Source: DASSFG01 sp035547915
GTDB lineage: Bacteria > Planctomycetota > Planctomycetia > Pirellulales > JAICIG01
Length of the DNA stretch: 64,000 bases
NCBI GenBank assembly: GCA_035547915.1
Contig: DASZTS010000020.1
Coordinates: 119,793-183,792, forward strand
Reading direction: 5' to 3'
Shown here in pieces: positions 35,821-44,070 of the stretch. The position numbers and the translations under genes are program-made. Each line of letters starts with the position of its first letter. The first letter of the stretch is position 1. The notes under the pieces were generated by a model. The model was not told the DNA's origin. It did not search any database and saw nothing but the letters and a program-made list of their open reading frames with translations.

Positions 35821-37134
35821 ATGCCCCCCAAAAAGCCCTTGGCCACGCGTCGCGATTTTTTGCGGAAGTCCGCGGCGGCGAGCGCGGTTTTCGCCGCACC
35901 TTGGATCGTGCCGGCCCGCGCTCTGGGCCGCGACGGCGCGATCGCACCGAGCGATACAATCAACCTGGGCGTGATCGGCATCGGCCCCCGCTGCACATAC
36001 GACCTCAAGGCGATGCTCGAATTCAAGGATATACGCTGCCTGGCCATCGCCGACGTACAGGCCAGCCGCCGCGATGCGGGTAAGGCCCTCGTCGACGGGC
36101 ATTATGGTAACCAGGATTGCCAACTCTATCGGGATTTCCGCGAACTGCTCGACCGCAAAGACATCGATGCCGTGCTGATCGCCACGGGCGACCGCTGGCA
36201 CGGGCCCGCCTCGATGATGGCGGCAGAAGCGGGCAAGGACGTTTATAGCGAGAAACCGTGTGGGCTGACGATCGCTCTTTGCCAACAGCTCGACGAGACG
36301 ATCAAGCGCACCGGCCGTGTATTCCAGGCCGGCACACAACGACGCAGCGTGCCCAATTTTCAGAAGGCCATCGAGCTGGCTCACAGCGGCAAGCTAGGGA
36401 AGGTCCACACGCTGTATGCGTCGGTCTACACGCCGTCGCTCGACAACGCCTGGCTGCCGGCCGAGCCGACGCCGCCGCGCGACGTGGTCGATTGGAACCT
36501 CTGGTTGGGCCAAGCACCGTGGCGGCCGTTCAACGCCCAGTATGTGTCGGGCAAGTGGCGCGGCTACTGGGATTTCGATTCCGGTGCGAAACTGCTCGAT
36601 TGGGGAGCCCACACCGTCGATCTCTGCCAGTGGGCGAACAAGGCCGACGACACGATGCCCATCGAATTCGAGCCGCAGGCGAACCAGATCACAGCCCGCT
36701 ATGCCAACGGCGTGACGCTCGTGCTCGATTTCCTCAAGACACCGTTCGGCGAACGGCCGGGTTGGGTGCAGCATCTGGGCACCTGCCCGGTGCGGTTCGT
36801 CGGCGACGAAGGGACGGTCGAAACGGGCGACAGCGGCGAGATCGAGGTTTCTTCGGCCGCACTCAAGTCCGAGCTCGGCGAGCCGGCGAAGAAGGTGGTG
36901 GGACTCGACGTTTCGGCCCACGCCCGCAACTTCTTCGACTGCATTCGCTCGCGCGCCAAGACGGCGGCGAATGCCGAGGTAATGCGGCGCTCGCACATCG
37001 CCTGCCATGCAGCCTCGCTGTCGTGGATCTTGCAACGGCCGCTCAAGCTCGATCCGGCTAAGGAAGAATTTGTCGGCGACGACGAGGCGAATCGGCTGCG
37101 CTCGCGCCCGGCGCGCGATCCGTGGGGCGTTTGA
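35821..37134 (+). CDS. Gfo/Idh/MocA-family oxidoreductase with Tat signal
   Basis: The product is 437 residues. The twin-arginine signal TRRDFLRKSAAASAVFAAP (R10, R11) precedes an NAD(P)-binding Rossmann fold (INLGVIGIGPRCTYDLKAML), the EKP motif in YSEKPCGLT, and the C-terminal alpha/beta domain with GAKLLDWGAHTVDLCQWA. Secreted members of this family are abundant in planctomycetes and probably act on sugars or sugar derivatives; the cofactor would be carried out with the folded enzyme. GGAG lies 8-9 nt before the ATG. It follows the DUF1501 genes and may belong to the same catabolic unit. Confidence 0.93.
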   Translation: MPPKKPLATRRDFLRKSAAASAVFAAPWIVPARALGRDGAIAPSDTINLGVIGIGPRCTYDLKAMLEFKDIRCLAIADVQASRRDAGKALVDGHYGNQDCQLYRDFRELLDRKDIDAVLIATGDRWHGPASMMAAEAGKDVYSEKPCGLTIALCQQLDETIKRTGRVFQAGTQRRSVPNFQKAIELAHSGKLGKVHTLYASVYTPSLDNAWLPAEPTPPRDVVDWNLWLGQAPWRPFNAQYVSGKWRGYWDFDSGAKLLDWGAHTVDLCQWANKADDTMPIEFEPQANQITARYANGVTLVLDFLKTPFGERPGWVQHLGTCPVRFVGDEGTVETGDSGEIEVSSAALKSELGEPAKKVVGLDVSAHARNFFDCIRSRAKTAANAEVMRRSHIACHAASLSWILQRPLKLDPAKEEFVGDDEANRLRSRPARDPWGV

Positions 37135-37185
37135 TATCGCTACGACGAGCGTGCGCTCTATCAGACGCGCGAAGCGCCACGGCAC

Positions 37186-37191
37186 TATAAT
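37186..37191 (+). promoter_or_regulatory. Candidate -10 box upstream of the N-acetyltransferase gene
   Basis: A perfect TATAAT lies 82 nt before ATG 37273. The hexamer 17 nt upstream (AGACGC) is a poor -35, so activity may need an activator. Read by eye only. Confidence 0.3.
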
Positions 37192-37272
37192 GTCGATTGG
37201 GAGGCGGTTTTGTAGTTGGCCCGAGCGTGCGGGTCGACCGGAGCAGTCGAGACGGTTTGGAACATTCAGGTC

Positions 37273-38094
37273 ATGGATGAATTTTCGGCCGGCGAGTTGG
37301 ATCTGGACCGGTATTTCGAGCGGATCGGCTATGCGGGACCGCGCGAACCGACCCTTGCGACGCTGACAGAGCTGCACCTGGCCCACGCTACCGGCATTCC
37401 CTTCGAGAACCTCGATATCCAGCTCGGCCGTCCTATTTCGATCGACTTGCGGAGCATTCAGGCCAAGCTCCTTACATCCCGCCGTGGCGGTTATTGCTTC
37501 GAACAGAACACGCTGCTCGCCGCAGCGCTGGAGCGGCTCGGTTTCCGCGTGAGACGGTTGGCGGGCCGTGTGCGACTGGGCGCCAGCCGCCTATTACCGC
37601 GCACGCACATGCTGCTCGGGGTCGAAATCGCCGGCGAGCACTGGCTAGCCGATGTCGGTTTCGGCACGGGCGGGCTGCTCGTGCCGTTGCGGATGTCGCC
37701 GGGCGAGATATCGAGCCAGTTTTCCAGAAACTACCGGCTGCGCGAAGAAGAGAGGAACCTGGTGCTCGAATCGCTGCGCGACGGCGCCTGGCACGATCTC
37801 TACGTCTTCTCGCTCGACCCGTATTATCCGATCGATTACGAGATGGCCAACCACTATGTATCGACGCATCCCGAATCGCGCTTCGTGCAGACGCTCGCCG
37901 TGCAGAAACAATCGCCGACCGCGTGTTATCTGCTCCGCAACCGCGAGTTGACCGTCATCGAAGGAGAGAAAACGACCGTCACTGCGATCGATGACGACGA
38001 AAGGCTGCTCACCGTGCTGGCCGAAACATTCGGCCTCGTCTTTCCAGCCGGCACACGTTTCCGGTGCCTACAACCCGGCAGTGAGTTAGCCTGA
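37273..38094 (+). CDS. nat: Arylamine N-acetyltransferase family protein
   Basis: The product is 273 residues. The Cys-His-Asp triad is readable: C75 in RRGGYCFEQN, H112 in THMLLGV and D127 in WLADVGFG. PFENLDIQLGRPISIDL near the N-terminus is also typical of NAT. It transfers an acetyl (or other acyl) group from CoA to arylamines or hydrazines in the cytoplasm; the physiological substrate is unknown. ATG 37273 is chosen because the family N-terminus (LDLDRYFERIGY) follows directly. Confidence 0.93.
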   Translation: MDEFSAGELDLDRYFERIGYAGPREPTLATLTELHLAHATGIPFENLDIQLGRPISIDLRSIQAKLLTSRRGGYCFEQNTLLAAALERLGFRVRRLAGRVRLGASRLLPRTHMLLGVEIAGEHWLADVGFGTGGLLVPLRMSPGEISSQFSRNYRLREEERNLVLESLRDGAWHDLYVFSLDPYYPIDYEMANHYVSTHPESRFVQTLAVQKQSPTACYLLRNRELTVIEGEKTTVTAIDDDERLLTVLAETFGLVFPAGTRFRCLQPGSELA

Positions 38095-38445
38095 TTTGGC
38101 GATTATCGGCGTCGTCCGCGCTTTAGCGCAACGATTATATCGCCCAAATAGGCCGCGATAGTGTTCCATCGATACAACACCTATGCGCGACATAGCCGTT
38201 CGCCTCACGAGGACTCGATTTGGTACGCGCCGCGCGCTGTGCCACAGCGGGTCGGCGCAGGGCCGTCGGCGGAGAGGGAAAGTGCGGCGTCGCCGGCTGG
38301 CGACAAGTGCAAGATTGGCCGGTCATAATCGGCCCCTCATCTCAATTTGCGACCTACTCTTCTATCAGGGCATCATGCCTGATTATGTAGGCCGGGATGC
38401 GCCCAGGCCGAACCCCAGAACCTTCCATTGATCTTGGAGAATCGT
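38095..38445. other. 351-nt intergenic region
   Basis: No gene is seen. A CATAAT hexamer at 38324-38329 lies inside a GGCCG/CGGCC dyad and could be a promoter element. A second short dyad, ATCAGG/CCTGAT with an 8-nt spacer, lies around 38360-38385. Both precede the secreted protein gene at 38446, which has GGAGA 5 nt before its ATG. Confidence 0.3.
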
Positions 38446-39405
38446 ATGCTGTTTCAGTCGCGAATCTATAGCGGAGGGCCTGCGCGGCGCTTCGCGGCGG
38501 CCGCCGCCCTCTGTTTGCTGACCGCGGCCGGGTCGGCCCGAGCCGAGGACGGACCGATCGCCCTGGCGCCCAACAATCCGGACGTCGTGGCCGTCGTGCA
38601 AGTGGCCGATATTCTCGCCAGCCCCGCGTTCCAGAAAATCACCGCCGACTTTCCCGAGATCGGCAAGAAGCTCGATGAGCCGCTGGGCGAAAAGACCAAG
38701 CTGACGCCGCGCGATATCGAGTCGATCGTCGTGACCGCCGACACGGCCCAGCGCGACTTCGTCGTGGTCATCAACCTGACGGGCGAAGTCGGCGTGGAAG
38801 ACATCGTCGAAGAGAAGGACCGGGACAATACCGAAACGATCGGCGACTACACGCTCTACATCGCGGAAGACAAGGCTCTGTGCCTCGTCGACGAATCGAC
38901 GCTCGCCATCGCACCGCCCGCGACACTACGTGCGGTGTTGCAGCGCGACGACGACGCGGAACTTTCGGCCGAATTTGCCGCCGGGTGGAAGAATGTCGAC
39001 GACGATCAGCAGGTCTACGTCTTCGCTACGTTGGGCGCGCTCATACCGCTGGCGGCCGACGCGATCCCGCCGGGCATGGGACTCACCGCCGACACGCTGG
39101 CAAAGTTGACGACCGCGACGTTCTCGGCCAATGCCGGTGAAAACCAAATCACCATCAGCACGGACCTGAACTGCACCGACAAGGAAACGGCCACGCAGTT
39201 CAAGACGCTGCTCGACACCGTGCTGCAAGGGCTCCAGCAGCCGAATGCCCAGATACCCGCTGAGGCCAAACAGGCGCTGACCAGTGTTCAATCGTCGGTC
39301 TCCGAGGAATTCCTCACCATCGGCTTCGACCTCGGCCTCGACCTGATTCTCGGCCAGATCAAGTCGCAACTGGCCACCGGCGCCTCGGCGACCCCCACGC
39401 CGTAA
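38446..39405 (+). CDS. Secreted protein of unknown function
   Basis: The product is 319 residues. A signal peptide is clear (RFAAAAALCLLTAAGSARA, cleavage before EDGP). The mature part is acidic, without cysteine motifs or transmembrane segments. It alternates beta-like stretches (DVVAVVQVADIL, RDFVVVINLTGEV, DYTLYIAEDKALCLVDESTLAIA) with helices, reminiscent of planctomycete DUF-type proteins of about 300 residues, but I do not recognise a family. GGAGA precedes ATG 38446 and a strong terminator follows the stop, so the gene is probably monocistronic. Confidence 0.75.
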   Translation: MLFQSRIYSGGPARRFAAAAALCLLTAAGSARAEDGPIALAPNNPDVVAVVQVADILASPAFQKITADFPEIGKKLDEPLGEKTKLTPRDIESIVVTADTAQRDFVVVINLTGEVGVEDIVEEKDRDNTETIGDYTLYIAEDKALCLVDESTLAIAPPATLRAVLQRDDDAELSAEFAAGWKNVDDDQQVYVFATLGALIPLAADAIPPGMGLTADTLAKLTTATFSANAGENQITISTDLNCTDKETATQFKTLLDTVLQGLQQPNAQIPAEAKQALTSVQSSVSEEFLTIGFDLGLDLILGQIKSQLATGASATPTP

Positions 39406-39454
39406 GAGTGATTCGGTTTCACGCTCCCATGAGAACGTGACGAGCCAAACCGCT

Positions 39455-39489
39455 GCCGTCGCCGGTTGCACCCGGCGACGGCATTTTTT
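39455..39489 (+). terminator. Rho-independent terminator
   Basis: A perfect 11-bp stem GCCGTCGCCGG/CCGGCGACGGC (39455-39465 and 39472-39482) with a 6-nt loop is followed by A and six T residues. It lies 50 nt after the secreted-protein stop and before the convergent M16 peptidase gene. There is no T run on the other side, so it acts on the plus strand. Confidence 0.88.
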
Positions 39490-39541
39490 GTTTATGGGGC
39501 GGCAAACACCGGCCAGGTACGTTTGAAACGCTGATGTCTGG

Positions 39542-40849
39542 TTAACCGTCGCCCTCCGGCAGAACTTCGACGATGCAAGCCTGGTCGGCCGAAAGCCATT
39601 TGGCAATGGCGGCCCGCGCCGCCGTGGGCGAAACGGTTCTCAGCTTCTTCAAAAAGTCGTCGAAATCGCCGGCCACCATCTCTACGGTCAGGCGCTGCAA
39701 TTCGATATTCGTCCGACCCATGGTGCGTGTGAGTCCCGCCGGCAAGGGAACGCTACCGAGGTCGGTCCTTTGAAAACGGTCCAATTGATCACAGAACGAA
39801 CGCAAGGTTGCGTCGTCCAGTGCACCCGGCTGGCTCAATCGGGCGGTTTCGGCGACGATGCGCTTGGGCAAGGTCTCGAAGCTGTCGGCATTGGATGCCT
39901 CGCAACCGATGACGAGCATGCGTTCGAAATCGGTCTGCACGAGCGGTCGGCTCGCGGCATGGTCGGTCGAATTGAAGAGCCGTTCTTGCAACAGCCGGCC
40001 GGCGAGGTAGAGAGCCGGATAGTCGGCCTCGTCGACCGCGGGAATCTGCCAAGCAATGAACCAGTGCCGTGCGGACACGTCCCAGTGAACGCGCCGTTTA
40101 CCGGGGACGAGGGCCGGACGTGGCGGCAGCGGAGCCTTCCCCCTGGGCAACTGTGCAAAGCGGCTTTCGATATCGCGACGCGTTTGAGCTGTGTCGAAGT
40201 CGCCTACGACCACCAACCTGGCCGATTCGACGCCGAAGCAACGGTCGTGAAAGTCGCGCACCTCTTCTACGCCGATCGTTTTCGTACGCTGGTAAAGCGG
40301 TACCTTGGATTGGCCGAAAAGGGCCGCTTGGGCGAACGGTATCAAGGCGAACTTGCCCATGCCGCCCGGCACCTTAAGCAAATGCTCGACTTCGGCCAGG
40401 GCACGCGGTATCTCGCGCTCCAACGTAGCGGGGGAGTAGTTCATTCCGCCCAGCCTGGCCGCGTCGATGGCCAGTGCCTTGCGCAGATCGGCACGTTTGC
40501 CGTGCAAATCGAAATACATGAGTTCGCCCAGCGTTTCGGCATTCGCCCGGTTCTGCGGAAACCAGTCGTTCACGGTCTCGACGAGTGACGCGTCGCCCAG
40601 ATCGAAGACCGTGGCGTGTTCGGTGATGTGTGCCAGATGCGATTCTCCTTTCCGCTCCTGCAACATGCCGGCCCGCACCGCCAGCAGAACCGACATATTG
40701 CCCGGATCGGGTTCCGGCACGAGTCGCACGTGCAACCCGTTTGCCAGAGTGAACGAGGTTGGGCTCTCCGCGGGTGCTGACACCGAACCGCAAACGATCA
40801 AAGCCGCGGCCAAACAGCACGGGAGGACGCAATGAAATGGCTGGAACAT
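39542..40849 (-). CDS. M16-family zinc metallopeptidase, exported
   Basis: The product is 435 residues with a signal peptide (FHCVLPCCLAAALIVCGSVSAPA). The inverted zinc motif HITEH (H74, E77, H78) and the third ligand E155, exactly 76 residues further, are present, so the peptidase looks active. The architecture is one M16 pair: the N-terminal catalytic half and a C-terminal M16-C half (about 190-380). M16 enzymes of this size are often obligate partners of a second, inactive subunit; none is adjacent. ATG 40849 is chosen because it begins the signal peptide; AGCAGGA lies about 10 nt upstream. Confidence 0.88.
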   Translation of the reverse strand: MFQPFHCVLPCCLAAALIVCGSVSAPAESPTSFTLANGLHVRLVPEPDPGNMSVLLAVRAGMLQERKGESHLAHITEHATVFDLGDASLVETVNDWFPQNRANAETLGELMYFDLHGKRADLRKALAIDAARLGGMNYSPATLEREIPRALAEVEHLLKVPGGMGKFALIPFAQAALFGQSKVPLYQRTKTIGVEEVRDFHDRCFGVESARLVVVGDFDTAQTRRDIESRFAQLPRGKAPLPPRPALVPGKRRVHWDVSARHWFIAWQIPAVDEADYPALYLAGRLLQERLFNSTDHAASRPLVQTDFERMLVIGCEASNADSFETLPKRIVAETARLSQPGALDDATLRSFCDQLDRFQRTDLGSVPLPAGLTRTMGRTNIELQRLTVEMVAGDFDDFLKKLRTVSPTAARAAIAKWLSADQACIVEVLPEGDG

Positions 40850-40996
40850 GGTTCGTTTTTCCTGCTGCGATCCTAACCGAGAACCGACTTGTGAGTCGAC
40901 GGGCCGCATCTCGCGCGGTTTTCGGATAGTCTCTCAATGGTTGAACGGAGGAAGGGGCAATGCCCGTCAGATCCTGGTTGGCTTTTCCGCGGGCCA

Positions 40997-41030
40997 GGTG
41001 ACAAATTCTGGTTTCGCATTTTCTGTCACC
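40997..41030. promoter_or_regulatory. Inverted repeat upstream of the ECF sigma gene
   Basis: Perfect 7-bp arms GGTGACA (40997-41003) and TGTCACC (41024-41030) are separated by 20 nt. The right arm lies 22 nt before a TAGTAT hexamer (41052-41057), so it would fall around -35 of a promoter for the sigma factor gene at 41098. It could be an operator for a dimeric regulator. Read by eye. Confidence 0.35.
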
Positions 41031-41097
41031 GCCGGTACGAGTGGCGCAACATAGTATCAGAGCCTGCCGCCGAACTCCTTCGAAATAGGAACTCATC

Positions 41098-42786
41098 GTG
41101 GACGCCGCCTCGACCTCCGACGTCGAACTAGCCGGGAGAACCCGTGCCGGCGATCGCTCCGCCTTTGCCGTCTTGGTGGCACGACACCAGGCGGCGGTGT
41201 GTGCCGTGGCGTACGCCATTGTGGGAGACGTTGGCCGTAGCGAGGACGTGGCTCAAGATGCCTTCCTGGCGGCTTGGCGGCAGGTCGGCGAACTCGCCGA
41301 TCTGGCGAAATTCAAAGCCTGGGTCTGTGGCATCGCAAGGAATCTGGCACTCGCCGCCGTGCGGCGGGAACGCAAGAACCAGTCCCTCGATGAATCGCTC
41401 GATGTGCCCGCGCCGGGGCCGACACCGGCCGAACGTGCCATATCGCACGAGGAAGAAAGTCTCGTCTGGACGGCTTTGACCTCCTTGCCCGACACCTACC
41501 GCGAGCCGCTGGTGTTGTTCTACCGCGAGCAGGAGTCGATCGCCGGTGTGGCAACCGCCTTGAATCTCTCGGAAGCTGCCGTAAAACAGCGGCTGTCACG
41601 CGGCCGCGACATGCTGAGGGCCGATCTCATTGCAATGATCGAAGCGGCACTCAAACGGTCGGGTCCGGGCACGGCTTTCACCGCAGTTGTTCTCGCGGCG
41701 TTGCCTGGCATCGGCTCGGCGACGGCCTCCGCGGCGACGGCAGCGGGAATCGGCAAATCGGCACTGCCGGCCGCGAAGGTCGCGTCCTCCGTCGCTGCGT
41801 CGGCGGCCGGTGGAACACTGCTCGGCATCGCAGGAGCGATGTTCGGCACCTACTGTGGTTGGCAATCGGCCCGCTATCAGCGCGAGCGCGATTTTTATCG
41901 GCGAGCCATAAGCGTCTACACCGTCGGTCTGGCCATTTTCATCGCACCGTTTGCCGCCCTCGGGTTGGGTTGGTGGACGCCGCAGGCGATCGGTCGGACC
42001 ACCTACCTGATCTGGTTCAGCATCTGGATGCTCGGTTTCTTCGCCGCTTCGGGCTTTTGGACGTGGCGCATGGTTCGCGGTTGGAAGAGAATCGTGGCAG
42101 AACAGATCGCTTCCGGGGCGCCGGAACTCGAGATGACACCGCTGCGCAGATGGCAATCGCGGTGGGTCGGGCGACAGTGGACGAGTGAACTGCGATTGCT
42201 CGGGCTGCCGCTGATCGATATCCGCTTCAGCGACCCGCATCCCACGCCAGAGGACATCCTCTCGGGCAAGCGTCGCATGCCGGCAGCAGTAGCCTGGATC
42301 GCGCTGGGCGACCGGGCCTACGGCGTGCTGTTCGCTTCCGGCAATGTGGCCGTGGGAGGTATCGCGTTCGGTGCGGTCACCGTAGGACTCGTCTCCGTGG
42401 GCGGCATCGCCATCGGCGGGCTGGCATTCGGCGGACTGGGACTCGGCGTGATCGGCGTCGGTGGTCTCGGCGCGGGTCTGTTCGCCGTCGGCGGCCTGGC
42501 GCTCGGGTGGCTCGCGTTCGGCGGCAGCGCGATCGCTTGGCGGGCTGCTAAGGGCGGCAGCGCGCTGGCCCACGATTTCGCGGTCGGCGGATCGGCCACG
42601 GCCGCACATGCCAACGACGAAGCCGCCGCGATCTTTGTCGAGCAGTCCCCGTTCTTCGAGATCGCCGAGCAGACACTCGCCGCCACAAACGGGCTACCCG
42701 GATGGACCTTCACAGCGATTCTCGCCGTCGCCGTCTGCGCCTTCTTGCGCATCGCGTATTACCGCCGCCCGATAGAGCGGGCTTGA
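41098..42786 (+). CDS. ECF sigma factor with a C-terminal membrane and glycine pentad-repeat extension
   Basis: The product is 562 residues. Sigma region 2 is about 12-92 (SEDVAQDAFLAAWRQ, KFKAWVCGIARNLALAAVRR) and region 4 about 125-178 (LPDTYREPLVLFYREQESIAGVATALNLSEAAVKQRLSRGR). The remaining 380 residues are an extension: an Ala/Gly-rich stretch to about 250, two hydrophobic helices (271-295 and 302-325), then from 416 to 475 twelve consecutive pentads with glycine at every fifth residue (pattern x-[LIV]-[AG]-[FVIL]-G), and a last hydrophobic segment (538-552). Such extensions are known in some ECF groups as built-in regulators. GTG 41098 is supported by AGGA 7 nt upstream. The signal sensed is unknown. 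Confidence 0.88.
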   Translation: MDAASTSDVELAGRTRAGDRSAFAVLVARHQAAVCAVAYAIVGDVGRSEDVAQDAFLAAWRQVGELADLAKFKAWVCGIARNLALAAVRRERKNQSLDESLDVPAPGPTPAERAISHEEESLVWTALTSLPDTYREPLVLFYREQESIAGVATALNLSEAAVKQRLSRGRDMLRADLIAMIEAALKRSGPGTAFTAVVLAALPGIGSATASAATAAGIGKSALPAAKVASSVAASAAGGTLLGIAGAMFGTYCGWQSARYQRERDFYRRAISVYTVGLAIFIAPFAALGLGWWTPQAIGRTTYLIWFSIWMLGFFAASGFWTWRMVRGWKRIVAEQIASGAPELEMTPLRRWQSRWVGRQWTSELRLLGLPLIDIRFSDPHPTPEDILSGKRRMPAAVAWIALGDRAYGVLFASGNVAVGGIAFGAVTVGLVSVGGIAIGGLAFGGLGLGVIGVGGLGAGLFAVGGLALGWLAFGGSAIAWRAAKGGSALAHDFAVGGSATAAHANDEAAAIFVEQSPFFEIAEQTLAATNGLPGWTFTAILAVAVCAFLRIAYYRRPIERA

Positions 42787-42907
42787 ACGGCCGCCGTGCT
42801 TCTTCCGTGCCCCGTAACAGATCCGTTCGGACTCCGCTTGGTAAAGCAGGTGGGACCCATCGGCGGTTCCTCGACTTTGAAACTCGATGTTCGAAAGGAC
42901 CAGAACG

Positions 42908-43972
42908 ATGTTGCGGAAGAAGCGTTCTTTGACCTTGGAATCGCTCGAATCCCGTGAACTGAAGGCGGGCGACGTCGCCGCTAATTTGCAAAACGGCAGC
43001 TTGTATTTGACCGAAGCTGCCGGCCAGGCGGGCAAAGACAATTCGGTCATCGTCTCCGAGTTGCCCAATGGCTTGGTTCGCGTGCAAGGCAACGCCACTA
43101 ACGATGGCTCGGTGAGCAAGGTAGACGGCAGCGCCTACCAGGATTTTCGCGTCACGGGGAGCCTGAACGTCAATTTTGGCGCCGGCAACGACAAAGTCGT
43201 TCTGGGCGGAGAGGGTGTCCCCGCGATGTCGCCCATCGTTTCCGCGGTCAACATCGACGTCTCGGCACCCCAACCTGTCAATGCGCAGGTGGCGCCCGCT
43301 ATCGCGACAGCGGCCACGAACGCCGCGGTGACCACGCCGGTTGTCTCCGACATTGATGACGTCGTCGTGTGGGGCGTGCATGTCGCCGGGTCGATGAGCA
43401 TCAACACCGGCATCGGGTCCGACTACGTATTCATCAGCAATGCGAACATTGGTACCGCCGGCAGCGGAAACCTATCGATCAACACCGGTATCGGCTCCGA
43501 CGGGGTCGATATCGAGAACGGCTCTGGTTTCATCAACGGTTCCGTCACCGTACAGATGAACGGTTTGTCGTCGGACGTCGATGGCGCCACGCTCGATGGC
43601 GTGTATAACCAGGGAAGCATCCAGGTCAACACCGGCGCCGGCAACGATTCTGTCCATCTGACCGACATCGGAAGCTACGCCAACGTCAACCTCTCGACCG
43701 GCGCCGGCAACGATTCGGTCACGCTCACCAATGTCTACGCGACCGACGAGATCATGGCGTCGTTGGGCGATGGCAACGACAGCCTCAACGTCGACTACCT
43801 CACGTCGAAATACATAGACCTCGACGGCGGTGCCGGCACCAACAGTCTGACCATCAGCAAGAACCTGTTCGGCGTCGGCGGTGGCACGGACACGCTCAAT
43901 GAGATTGGTTGGGCCTACATCAACGGGCGATATGTACCGCCGCGAACGGTCGGCGCCGCCGGAGCTTACTAG
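42908..43972 (+). CDS. LExLExR-type secreted protein with GND-like beta repeats
   Basis: The product is 354 residues. The N-terminus RSLTLESLESRELKAGDVAA is the planctomycete export/anchor signature also seen in the cyclophilin fusion. From about residue 90 there are seven degenerate repeats of the type [NS]-x-G-x-G-x-D-x-V-x-[LI] (for example NTGAGNDSVHL, STGAGNDSVTL, SLGDGNDSLNV), suggesting a parallel beta-roll or beta-helix that may bind calcium. No enzyme motif is seen. AAGGA precedes ATG 42908. It starts 122 nt after the ECF-pentad gene on the same strand and could be its target or partner. Confidence 0.85.
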   Translation: MLRKKRSLTLESLESRELKAGDVAANLQNGSLYLTEAAGQAGKDNSVIVSELPNGLVRVQGNATNDGSVSKVDGSAYQDFRVTGSLNVNFGAGNDKVVLGGEGVPAMSPIVSAVNIDVSAPQPVNAQVAPAIATAATNAAVTTPVVSDIDDVVVWGVHVAGSMSINTGIGSDYVFISNANIGTAGSGNLSINTGIGSDGVDIENGSGFINGSVTVQMNGLSSDVDGATLDGVYNQGSIQVNTGAGNDSVHLTDIGSYANVNLSTGAGNDSVTLTNVYATDEIMASLGDGNDSLNVDYLTSKYIDLDGGAGTNSLTISKNLFGVGGGTDTLNEIGWAYINGRYVPPRTVGAAGAY

Positions 43973-44070
43973 CAGGTGGCGAGTCTCAGGCCGTGCAAGT
44001 GCTGGTCATTGGAGTCGCCTCGTCTTCGCCCGCTGACCGGTGGAATCGACGTATGATGCGGCTGCCCGTT

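Noticed and set aside
38360..38385. ATCAGG/CCTGAT dyad as an operator
   Set aside because: Only six base pairs with an 8-nt spacer; such dyads are expected by chance in 350 nt, so it is not claimed as a site.
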